A DNA stretch of 9,267 bases, from the NCBI GenBank assembly GCA_013329295.1, contig DUKP01000068.1, positions 1 through 9,267 of the forward strand. Reading direction: 5' to 3'. Below the pieces are notes generated by a model. That model was given only the letters and a program-made list of their open reading frames with translations. It was not told the DNA's origin and did no database searches. The translations under genes and the position numbers were made by a program. Shown in pieces: positions 1 through 5,550 of the stretch; within the stretch, counting starts at the first letter, position 1; every line of letters begins with the position of its first letter. The DNA is from Candidatus Poseidoniaceae archaeon. Its GTDB lineage: Archaea > Thermoplasmatota > Poseidoniia > Poseidoniales > Poseidoniaceae.

Positions 1-140
1 TTGCAGAAGGTAGTAGTCCGATAAATTGGGATACCGATGGTGATTGGATAGTAGATTGGTTTGAAGTAAATGATGATGAAGAAGATGGCATAAGAGGAGA
101 CTCATCGCCAATAAGATATGATTCAAGGCAAACTGGATGA
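1..140 (+). CDS. 3' end of a secreted/surface protein with a calcium-binding-type acidic repeat (partial)
   Basis: This frame is open from the left edge (first full codon at base 3) to a TGA at 138-140, giving the last 45 residues. The segment contains DTDGDWIVDWFEV followed by NDDEEDG. This resembles the thrombospondin type 3 / dockerin-like calcium-binding loop pattern D-x-D-G-D-x-I-x-D-x-x-E. Repeats of this kind are common in large secreted or cell-surface proteins of marine archaea and bacteria, so the parent protein is probably extracellular. That is inference, because the N-terminus and any signal peptide lie outside the window. The tail after the repeat is short and hydrophilic, with no membrane anchor visible. 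The next gene starts only 18 bp downstream on the same strand, so the two may be co-transcribed. Confidence 0.7.
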   Translation, partial: AEGSSPINWDTDGDWIVDWFEVNDDEEDGIRGDSSPIRYDSRQTG

Positions 141-146
141 AATTTC

Positions 147-153
147 AGAGGTG
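147..153 (+). promoter_or_regulatory. Shine-Dalgarno site deciding the TTG start at 159
   Basis: AGAGGTG matches the archaeal 16S anti-Shine-Dalgarno target GGAGGTGAT at six of seven positions. It lies 5 nt before the TTG at 159-161. No in-frame ATG or GTG lies nearby upstream, so this site supports the rare TTG start. A run of six T follows directly (155-160) and includes the first bases of the start codon. Confidence 0.6.
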
Positions 154-158
154 CTTTT

Positions 159-602
159 TTGTCAGATAAATCAGTTGATTCCTTGGTTACTCTTCAAGAG
201 AGGATGGTCAATTTGATCAAGCAATTGAATATGCCATTGGTTGAAGTAAGTATGGTTATTCAAAATATGATTAGTCCAATGCTTGATTCATTGAAAATAT
301 ATGCTAAAGAGAATGAGATGCAAATTCCTGATAAGATATTGAATCAATGGCCAATTGAAAAACCAATTCATGAAGAAGTGAAATCATCATTAGCTATTGA
401 TAAACTTCTTTCAGTTCTAGATCAAGATAGGATGGATATCTTAGAAACTTTAGTAAGAGTCACGATGATTGAAACTGAAATGATATTGCTGGACGGCATT
501 TCAGCACTAAGAATGTGGGAGCATTTGGCTAGAGTTCAATTAGCGAACATAATCTCCCCAGGTCAATTATTTTCACCATTTGAAATACCAGAAGACTGGT
601 GA
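159..602 (+). CDS. Conserved-looking helical protein of unknown function
   Basis: This encodes 147 residues from a TTG start supported by a well-placed AGAGGTG. I do not recognise a family. The sequence has no cysteine, no signal peptide and no clear transmembrane segment. It reads as mostly alpha-helical, with amphipathic stretches at about residues 8-50 and 80-130 rich in Leu, Ile, Met and Glu. The C-terminus is proline-containing (PGQLFSPFEIPEDW). A cytosolic or membrane-peripheral helical protein is the most that can be inferred. Its TGA stop lies inside the GGTGA ribosome-binding site of the lipoprotein protease gene that follows, which suggests translational coupling and perhaps a shared process. 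Codon use and composition match the neighbours, with no sign of transfer. Confidence 0.75.
   Translation: MSDKSVDSLVTLQERMVNLIKQLNMPLVEVSMVIQNMISPMLDSLKIYAKENEMQIPDKILNQWPIEKPIHEEVKSSLAIDKLLSVLDQDRMDILETLVRVTMIETEMILLDGISALRMWEHLARVQLANIISPGQLFSPFEIPEDW
598..602 (+). promoter_or_regulatory. Shine-Dalgarno site for the protease lipoprotein, overlapping the upstream stop codon
   Basis: GGTGA lies 7 nt before the TTG at 610-612 and includes the TGA stop (600-602) of the preceding gene. This favours TTG 610 over the in-frame TTG at 580, which has no comparable site and would lie well inside the upstream gene. The in-frame ATG at 637 remains a possible start, but has only a weak upstream AGG. Confidence 0.5.
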
Positions 603-609
603 CAGTATT

Positions 610-1428
610 TTGAATAACAAAAGGTTGGGTCTGTATATGGGCAAAAAGAAAACGCTCCCTATTCTATTCGGTTTGCTAATGATTTTCTCGGCATTCTCTG
701 GTTGCTTTGGAGATGATTTTTTGCAATCTCCGGACAAAAAAGGCATACCTGGAGGCTTAACGTTGGCATGCCTAAGTTCGGATGAGTATACCTCGATGGT
801 CGTTGAAATTGATTACGAATCGGGATATATGCCTGAACAGAGTTCTGTTGATCTTCTAAAAACAAGGCTACAAGAGGTTTGTGACAAACCAAATGGTATA
901 GATGTCCTACTTACAGAAACAAATTTTGAACATTCTGGTTCTTGGACTGCTGATGATGTAAGAGAAAAATCTTGGGAACACAAGTCTAACGACCCTCAGA
1001 CCTCATCTACACTATATTGGCAAGCCATTTTTCCATCTGGAACTTATAGTGACGGGGGGGTTCTAGGTGTAGCAGTCGATGCATCCACAGTTGCTATTTT
1101 CAAAGAAACAGTTGAAGACGCTGAAGGACCGATTTTTAATCGACCTTCTGCAGAAGAAATTGAAAATAGTGTATTAGTTCACGAATTTGGACATTTACTT
1201 GGTTTAGTTAATTTGGTCTACAAATCACCGGTTGATCATGAGGACAAAGATCATCCCGGTCATTCAAATAATGAAGATTCAGTAATGTATTGGGCAGTAG
1301 AATCTGCAGACATAGGTACTATCATCACAGGTCAATTACCAGATGAGTTTGATAACGATGATTTGAATGACCTTTCGGGAATCTTAAGTGGTGAAATTCC
1401 AGTTTGGGATCAACTTTGGGTTCCTTAG
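610..1428 (+). CDS. Lipoprotein zinc metalloprotease, metzincin-like
   Basis: From TTG 610 the product is 272 residues. The N-terminus is a lipoprotein signal: a basic part ending GKKK, a hydrophobic core, then the lipobox FSGC with Cys32 as the likely lipid-modified residue. Mature protein should therefore sit on the outer face of the membrane. The C-terminal half carries HEFGHLLGL (His191, Glu192, His195), a zinc-protease HExxH motif with the downstream Gly of metzincins, and a Met-turn-like SVMYW around Met226. The canonical third ligand in HExxHxxGxxH is replaced by Asn201. The following segment is His/Asp rich (His210, Asp212, His215, His218), and one of these may bind the metal. The pattern resembles bacterial 'membrane metalloprotease' lipoproteins, but the substrate is unknown. 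The first Met could instead be at base 637, which still leaves a full lipobox. The 3' end overlaps a minus-strand gene by 4 bp. Confidence 0.82.
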   Translation: MNNKRLGLYMGKKKTLPILFGLLMIFSAFSGCFGDDFLQSPDKKGIPGGLTLACLSSDEYTSMVVEIDYESGYMPEQSSVDLLKTRLQEVCDKPNGIDVLLTETNFEHSGSWTADDVREKSWEHKSNDPQTSSTLYWQAIFPSGTYSDGGVLGVAVDASTVAIFKETVEDAEGPIFNRPSAEEIENSVLVHEFGHLLGLVNLVYKSPVDHEDKDHPGHSNNEDSVMYWAVESADIGTIITGQLPDEFDNDDLNDLSGILSGEIPVWDQLWVP

Positions 1429-1754
1429 TTGTTGCTTTCAGCAACCAACTTTGTTGCATCTCTCCAAGCATCAAAAATTGAATAACCCCACAGAACAAAC
1501 CAAAGAATTACTGTTAGAGCTAGTGGAATTTGTAGTAAAGCAAGGTCAAAACCCTTCTGATGTTTACGATTAAAGTGCTGACCCAAAAATAAGAATGGTA
1601 CAGCTGCAATAATTGCTGCAACCAATGGTCTTAAAGCACCCCAAAAACCTACTCCAAGAGTCATTTCTTTCCAGATCTGTCTAAATATTTTTAACCCGGT
1701 AACCAATTTATTTGGCTCCGAATTTGATTTAGAAAAACTTGACTCTGTCATCAT
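1425..1754 (-). CDS. Small two-helix membrane protein of unknown function
   Basis: This encodes 109 residues. A hydrophilic N-terminal stretch of about 35 residues is followed by two hydrophobic segments (about 38-58 and 70-94). A short basic loop (FNRKHQKG) separates them, so the loop is probably cytoplasmic. The C-terminus is a short charged tail after FDAWRDATK. I recognise no domain. The start is one of two consecutive ATG codons (MMTESS). There is no clear Shine-Dalgarno just upstream, but a TATA-like GTTATATTG lies about 36 bp before the start, fitting a very short leader. The gene is divergent from the peptidase-Nudix gene and convergent with the lipoprotein protease, overlapping its stop. 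Membrane localisation is well supported; the role is not. Confidence 0.72.
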   Translation of the reverse strand: MMTESSFSKSNSEPNKLVTGLKIFRQIWKEMTLGVGFWGALRPLVAAIIAAVPFLFLGQHFNRKHQKGFDLALLQIPLALTVILWFVLWGYSIFDAWRDATKLVAESNN

Positions 1755-1785
1755 GACTCAAGTAACGGTATGACTTCCACCATGT

Positions 1786-1794
1786 CAATATAAC
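1786..1794 (-). promoter_or_regulatory. TATA-like box for the small membrane protein gene
   Basis: Read on the minus strand this is GTTATATTG, centred about 36 bp before the ATG at 1754. With the usual archaeal spacing of roughly 25-27 bp from TATA centre to transcription start, the leader would be about 10 nt. This is inferred from position and composition only. Confidence 0.4.
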
Positions 1795-1800
1795 GCAAGA

Positions 1801-1811
1801 TTGTATACAAA
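1801..1811 (+). promoter_or_regulatory. TATA-like box containing a perfect palindrome, upstream of the peptidase-Nudix gene
   Basis: TTGTATACAAA lies with its centre about 39 bp before the ATG at 1845, consistent with an archaeal TATA box and a short leader of about 12 nt. Its first ten bases, TTGTATACAA, are a perfect palindrome, so the site could also bind a dimeric regulator. The opposing promoter element is only about 15 bp away. Confidence 0.4.
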
Positions 1812-1844
1812 CAGGGTCAAAAGTTCAACCTCACTGGGATATTC

Positions 1845-2870
1845 ATGGCGAGAATTTTGCTGACAGGATTTGAGCCATTCGGCGACAATCTAGAAAATGT
1901 TTCAGAAAAAATACTCAATATGATTGATTCTACAATAACTGTCTGTGATCCTTGGCATAATTCAAGAAAGTCAAACATAACTTATCCTGGAATTGAAGTA
2001 ACAATTGAAAAACAATTGTTGACAGTTGATAAACCAGGTTCAGTTTTAGTTTCTGATAGGATTTCTAATGGGGAAAAGTGGGATGCAATAGTTCACATGG
2101 GGCTTTGTGAGTCATGTGATTCAATTAAATTTGAGACAACTGCTAAAAATCTTCTAGATATGAGAATCCCTGATAATTTAGGCCGCCAAATTTCAAATCA
2201 GCAACTTGGTAATACTGATTTGCATTGTAATAAGTTCGTTAAAGATGCAATTTCATATCCTTCGATTAGTGGTTTGAATTTATCAAATGATGCGGGGACA
2301 TTTCTTTGCAATGAGACCTATTTTAGAACTCTAGAATCATTGAATAAAACCGAACAATATGGTTCAATTAAAACTTGCTTTATTCATATTCCAAGCGAGC
2401 AAAAAATTTCTTTGCAATATTCAATAAGTACTCTAAAGAAAATCATTGCGAGATTTTTTTACAAACCAGTTCTCGAAGTGGTTGGTGCATTATTGATTAG
2501 AAATGAGAAAATCATGTTAGCACGTAGAAATAGTGTGTCAAAATTATCGGGCAATTGGGAATTCCCAGGTGGTAAAGTCGAGGATGGTGAATCACATTTT
2601 TTAGCAATACAAAGAGAAATGATGGAAGAATTCAATTGTGAGGTGATTCCAATCCGATTTGTTTCAAGTAATTATCATGAGTATACAGACTTAGCAATTA
2701 ATTTACACATTGTAGAAATTAAATTAGAGATTGACGAACTGGAGACAAATAGAAAACTGTGGACTTCCCACGATAAGATTGGATGGTTTGACAATCTTAC
2801 AGGAATTAATATTGCACCTGCTGATTATGACTTAGCATTGTCAATTTTGGAGACAATCAATGCCAAGTAG
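1845..2870 (+). CDS. Fusion of pyroglutamyl-peptidase I (C15-like) and MutT/NudG-like Nudix hydrolase
   Basis: A single 341-residue frame joins two enzyme domains. Residues 1 to about 200 match pyroglutamyl-peptidase I, which removes N-terminal pyroglutamate from peptides. They start with LLTGFEPFG and contain HMGLCE, a TAKN..D.RIPDN block, AGTFLCNE and FIHIPS. The cysteine-protease triad can be placed at Glu97, Cys155 and His181. Residues about 209-341 form a Nudix domain. Its box (G243, E249, R257, E258, E261, E262) is intact except that the last Gly is Asn264. The WEFPGGKVEDGES stretch and the APADYDLAL tail resemble MutT/NudG (deoxy)nucleotide pyrophosphohydrolases, which clean up damaged nucleotides. 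Each domain is about full length, and I see no stop or frameshift at the junction near residue 205. There is no clear Shine-Dalgarno; ATG 1845 lies right at the family N-terminus. No signal peptide is present, so the protein is cytosolic. The 3' end overlaps the UPF0201 gene by 14 bp. Confidence 0.88.
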   Translation: MARILLTGFEPFGDNLENVSEKILNMIDSTITVCDPWHNSRKSNITYPGIEVTIEKQLLTVDKPGSVLVSDRISNGEKWDAIVHMGLCESCDSIKFETTAKNLLDMRIPDNLGRQISNQQLGNTDLHCNKFVKDAISYPSISGLNLSNDAGTFLCNETYFRTLESLNKTEQYGSIKTCFIHIPSEQKISLQYSISTLKKIIARFFYKPVLEVVGALLIRNEKIMLARRNSVSKLSGNWEFPGGKVEDGESHFLAIQREMMEEFNCEVIPIRFVSSNYHEYTDLAINLHIVEIKLEIDELETNRKLWTSHDKIGWFDNLTGINIAPADYDLALSILETINAK

Positions 2871-3372
2871 ATGCATCACCATCTTCATTCATTGTCCTTT
2901 CATCATTAATTCTTCGAGGCACTGTATCTCGCCCCTTATGCCATGTTGCAGCTTCAATCCAAGCAGGTAAATCCTCTCCACTCATCTCAATCTTTATCAC
3001 ACCTCCAAGAGGATTTTGGCTACCTAAATTGAATGCAATTTTGCCTGAGATTGATGCCTGTCTCAAGATTTCAAAACTGGTAGCATTGTCTTTCATATTC
3101 ATACTCAATACATCTAATGCAGTATCTAATATGGCTTGCTTATGCAACAAAACGAGAAAATTATTCATCGACATATTTTCTTGTCTTAGTTCAAAATTTG
3201 ACGGATTGCCAAAACTTGGATGATTCATTGGTTTTGAATTGGTGAACTCTGGGAAGATATTTTGAATACTTTGCAAAACTAAGTCTGGAGATTCAGCCCC
3301 AGTAATCTTAGAAGTAACTATTGTATTGATACCTTCATCAACTCCATTCAGTAGTATTTTGGTATCAGTCAC
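2857..3372 (-). CDS. UPF0201 (COG1931) family protein
   Basis: This encodes 171 residues from a GTG start. Family hallmarks seen are DLVLQSIQNIFPEF near the N-terminus (about 29-42), the central LLHKQAILDTALDVL helix (about 75-89), and RQASISGKIAFN followed by NPLGGVIKIEM and a final aromatic helix DLPAWIEAATWH. UPF0201 is a small, archaea-restricted family of unproven biochemical function, so I assign no activity. The protein is longer than the usual family member of roughly 140 residues because of a polar C-terminal tail after about residue 145. That tail ends in a second TWH. No Shine-Dalgarno precedes the GTG, whereas an AT-rich box lies about 38 bp upstream, fitting a near-leaderless transcript. 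An overlapping ATG one base away runs straight into TGA and cannot be the start. The gene supports the archaeal origin of the window. Confidence 0.82.
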   Translation of the reverse strand: MTDTKILLNGVDEGINTIVTSKITGAESPDLVLQSIQNIFPEFTNSKPMNHPSFGNPSNFELRQENMSMNNFLVLLHKQAILDTALDVLSMNMKDNATSFEILRQASISGKIAFNLGSQNPLGGVIKIEMSGEDLPAWIEAATWHKGRDTVPRRINDERTMNEDGDASTWH

Positions 3373-3405
3373 ATTACGGCTAAGTGTGTTTTACTCTTCA
3401 AACTG

Positions 3406-3414
3406 TTTATTTTA
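3406..3414 (-). promoter_or_regulatory. AT-rich TATA-like element in the divergent UPF0201/glycosyltransferase promoter region
   Basis: On the minus strand this reads TAAAATAAA, centred about 38 bp before the GTG start of the UPF0201 gene. That is the same spacing as the TATA-like boxes in the divergent region at 1755-1844. It could also serve the plus-strand glycosyltransferase gene, but it lies about 51 bp from that ATG, which is longer than expected. The assignment is by position only. Confidence 0.33.
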
Positions 3415-3460
3415 GTGTTAGAATTAGTAAGTATGAAAACAAAAAGCACAATGGTGATTC

Positions 3461-4516
3461 ATGGCAGGCGAATTCACACAAGAAGTAGCGTCTGTAATAC
3501 CAGTACTAAATGAGGAATCCACAATTATCGAATGCTTAGAATCTCTATGTAATCAATCGTATCCAAAAGAATTGCATAGTATTTACATTTTTGATGGAGG
3601 CTCAAGCGATTCTACTTATCAGTTAGTTAGCGAATTTATTGCAAATAAAGATCCCCTTTACCCTGAAATATCCTTGCACAAAAACCCTGGCAAATATGTT
3701 GCTGAGGCAAGAAATTTAGCACTTGAAATAATTCCAAATTCAGTTGATTATCTGTTGGAAATAATCGGGCATTGTACAATTGGAAAAAACCATATTGAAT
3801 CGATGATTGATGTAATCAATGATTTACATAAATCTAGTGCCAAGCCAGTTGGTGCTTTAGGAGTTAAGGTTGAATCTCGTGACGGAGATTTAGGTTTGAC
3901 AGAATCTTGGATTGAAGCAGGTTTATCTTCCTCTTTGGCAAGTGGTAGTGGTCAATTCAGTAACTTTTCTGGGACCGAAAAAACCAATGTTCCTGCTTTT
4001 TGTCTACATTCACGTAAAGCCTTAGATGATGTAGGCGGTTGGGATACATCATTTATCACCAGTCAAGATAGTGACATTTCTATGAGAATGATTAATGCTG
4101 GCTATCAATTATACAGAACTGATGTAGTTGCTGTGAAGATGGCTAAAAGATATTCATTACTAAGTTGGGGCAAAATGGGCTTTCGCTATGGGTTTTGGCG
4201 TACTAAACTTCTGAAGCGACACCGTAGGAGAGCAAGTTTACGAGAATTTTTGCCTTGGATTGGAATAATAATTACAATGGCATTACTTTTCAGTGGAGTT
4301 GAGTATTGGTATGTACCTGCTGGACTATATGCTGTAGTATTGGGCATTGAAGGGATTAGGACAACTATTGTAAAGCGAAATCTTTCGATGATTGTTGGAA
4401 CACCTTTAGCAATTATTATTTTACATACATCTTTCTCAATTGGTTTAATTTATGGGTTGTTTGGGAAATCACGTTCTTTCAATGATAGAGAATCAAACAA
4501 TGGGAATCTAAATTAA
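3461..4516 (+). CDS. Membrane-anchored family 2 glycosyltransferase, ExoA-like
   Basis: This encodes 351 residues. The N-terminal GT-A domain begins SVIPVLNEESTI (about 11-22), the nucleotide-sugar binding start of GT2 enzymes. It continues with FDGGSSDST (44-52), a KN-PGKYVAEARN block (74-85) typical of ExoA-like transferases, and FITSQDSDISMRM (198-210), where QDSD takes the place of the usual ED acceptor/catalytic motif. A basic amphipathic stretch with WGKMGFRYGFWR (236-247) follows. Three hydrophobic segments (about 264-280, 283-299, 310-335) anchor the C-terminus. Such enzymes transfer sugars from nucleotide donors to lipid-linked or surface glycans on the cytoplasmic face. The DxD-like site, commonly DGH or DAH in this group, reads IIGHC here (101-105), lacking the Asp. 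GGTGAT sits only 2 nt before the ATG, so its role is doubtful. The next gene follows after 19 bp. Confidence 0.87.
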   Translation: MAGEFTQEVASVIPVLNEESTIIECLESLCNQSYPKELHSIYIFDGGSSDSTYQLVSEFIANKDPLYPEISLHKNPGKYVAEARNLALEIIPNSVDYLLEIIGHCTIGKNHIESMIDVINDLHKSSAKPVGALGVKVESRDGDLGLTESWIEAGLSSSLASGSGQFSNFSGTEKTNVPAFCLHSRKALDDVGGWDTSFITSQDSDISMRMINAGYQLYRTDVVAVKMAKRYSLLSWGKMGFRYGFWRTKLLKRHRRRASLREFLPWIGIIITMALLFSGVEYWYVPAGLYAVVLGIEGIRTTIVKRNLSMIVGTPLAIIILHTSFSIGLIYGLFGKSRSFNDRESNNGNLN

Positions 4517-4535
4517 TCGTAAACATAAACAGGAA

Positions 4536-5495
4536 ATGAATGACATGGTGGAAAAGTCACTTAGCGCAAAAAGTGTTTCAGCAATGCCCATTATGTTAAT
4601 GGGATTTATTCATGTTGTTGTGACTCCTTTACGAGATGTTTTTTCAATCGAGCCTTTGCTAATGATTCCATATTATCTGTTTGGAATTTTTCTCGGCATC
4701 ATCATATACCGCAAATCAAGCACTGTGAAGGATTTTGAATATCGGCGCTCCAAAGTGATGAAAAAAATGAAGAATGTTTATGCTGCAGAGGAAGCAGGTG
4801 TTTGGCAAACCAATGTAGAGGTTCCAAGTGAGATTAGCAACCAATCCAATTTATCAGCAGATGTTTCACAAATTTCTAACGAAGCTCCTGAATTAGAATT
4901 ATCAGATGAGGACAAGGTCGAAGTTTCGATGCTCAACGAGTCAAAAAGTGTCATTGAAGCAACAAGAAGAGTCTCGGGAGAATCAAATTTTGATGATCAA
5001 GAGATTAAGTCGACAATCGGTGCTACTCGAAAATCAAGCCCTATGGATAGAGTTCTAGATTTCATTTCTGGCATATTTAGTAAGAAATCTGCTAATATTT
5101 CACGTGAAGAGCAACGTATTGCTGCATTAAAACGTGCATCTGAAGCCGCACCTGTAAGAGCAGAAAGACCCCAAGCACCAATACAATACGAACGTAATGA
5201 AGTTGACATTGGCCCTGATGCAAATTATGTAGATGATTTTAATGAGCAATCTGAACAAAATTCAAATTCTAAAGATGCTATACAGACTCAAGAGGCTAAG
5301 GATTTTTCATCATTTAAACCATCAAATAATGTTGTAAAAGCAAGTCAAAGTTTAGAATCTATGGCTATGTTGCCTTCAAGTAATCCTTCAAACTTTAGTC
5401 AACCATCACAAAATCAATCATCAGGTTGCAGAAGTTGCGGATATCCAACAAAGCCGGGAGATAGATTCTGTGATAATTGTGGTTTAGAATTATAA
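4536..5495 (+). CDS. Two-helix membrane protein with long disordered linker and C-terminal zinc ribbon
   Basis: This encodes 319 residues with three parts. Two hydrophobic helices (about 14-32 and 37-58) form a hairpin followed by a basic stretch (RRSKVMKKMK), so both ends should be cytoplasmic. Residues about 85-295 are polar, rich in Ser, Asn, Glu and Gln and low in hydrophobics, so probably disordered apart from short helices near 170-205. The last 22 residues are a zinc ribbon with CRSCGY and CDNCG (Cys298, Cys301, Cys312, Cys315). The linker holds two similar motifs, KSVIEATRR (137-145) and KSTIGATRK (158-166), each followed closely by Ser. No enzymatic domain is recognised; a tethered adaptor is an inference. 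It follows the glycosyltransferase by 19 bp and is probably in its operon. The start may be Met1, or Met4 at base 4545, which is better spaced from AGGA at 4531. Confidence 0.8.
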   Translation: MNDMVEKSLSAKSVSAMPIMLMGFIHVVVTPLRDVFSIEPLLMIPYYLFGIFLGIIIYRKSSTVKDFEYRRSKVMKKMKNVYAAEEAGVWQTNVEVPSEISNQSNLSADVSQISNEAPELELSDEDKVEVSMLNESKSVIEATRRVSGESNFDDQEIKSTIGATRKSSPMDRVLDFISGIFSKKSANISREEQRIAALKRASEAAPVRAERPQAPIQYERNEVDIGPDANYVDDFNEQSEQNSNSKDAIQTQEAKDFSSFKPSNNVVKASQSLESMAMLPSSNPSNFSQPSQNQSSGCRSCGYPTKPGDRFCDNCGLEL

Positions 5496-5538
5496 TTAAT
5501 TCCGTGATATTGAAAGATGTTAGAGTTACAGGTTGAAC

Positions 5539-5547
5539 AGGGGGGGT
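5539..5547 (+). promoter_or_regulatory. Purine-rich ribosome-binding site of dnaJ
   Basis: AGGGGGGGT, a run of seven G in an AT-rich region, lies 3 nt from the ATG at 5551, with its 5' AGGGGG part about 6 nt away. It supports ATG 5551. An in-frame TTG at 5533 lies upstream of this site and would add six residues (MNRGGI) not typical of DnaJ. Confidence 0.5.
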
Positions 5548-5550
5548 ATT

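Noticed and set aside
155..160. T6 run as a transcription terminator for the first, partial gene
   Set aside because: It is short, overlaps the TTG start of the next gene, and follows a strong ribosome-binding site, so read-through to the next gene is more likely.
659..892. Minus-strand open frame of 77 codons inside the lipoprotein protease gene
   Set aside because: It lies fully antisense to a well-supported coding sequence and the peptide has no recognisable features.
1054..1060. Run of seven G in the protease gene as a phase-variable slippage tract
   Set aside because: The reading frame is intact, the run encodes plausible Gly-Gly-Val, and a single 7-nt tract is weak evidence. A second G7 run at 5540-5546 is explained as the dnaJ ribosome-binding site.
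1388..1573. Plus-strand open frame of 61 codons spanning the convergent junction
   Set aside because: It overlaps the end of the protease gene and the antisense of the small membrane protein. The peptide looks like non-coding translation and has no start signal.
4997..5209. Minus-strand open frame of 70 codons inside the zinc-ribbon membrane protein gene
   Set aside because: It is antisense to a gene supported by clear membrane helices and a zinc ribbon, with no supporting start signal.
5533..5550. TTG at 5533 as the start of dnaJ
   Set aside because: It lies upstream of the G-rich ribosome-binding site and adds residues unlike the normal DnaJ N-terminus; ATG 5551 fits better.
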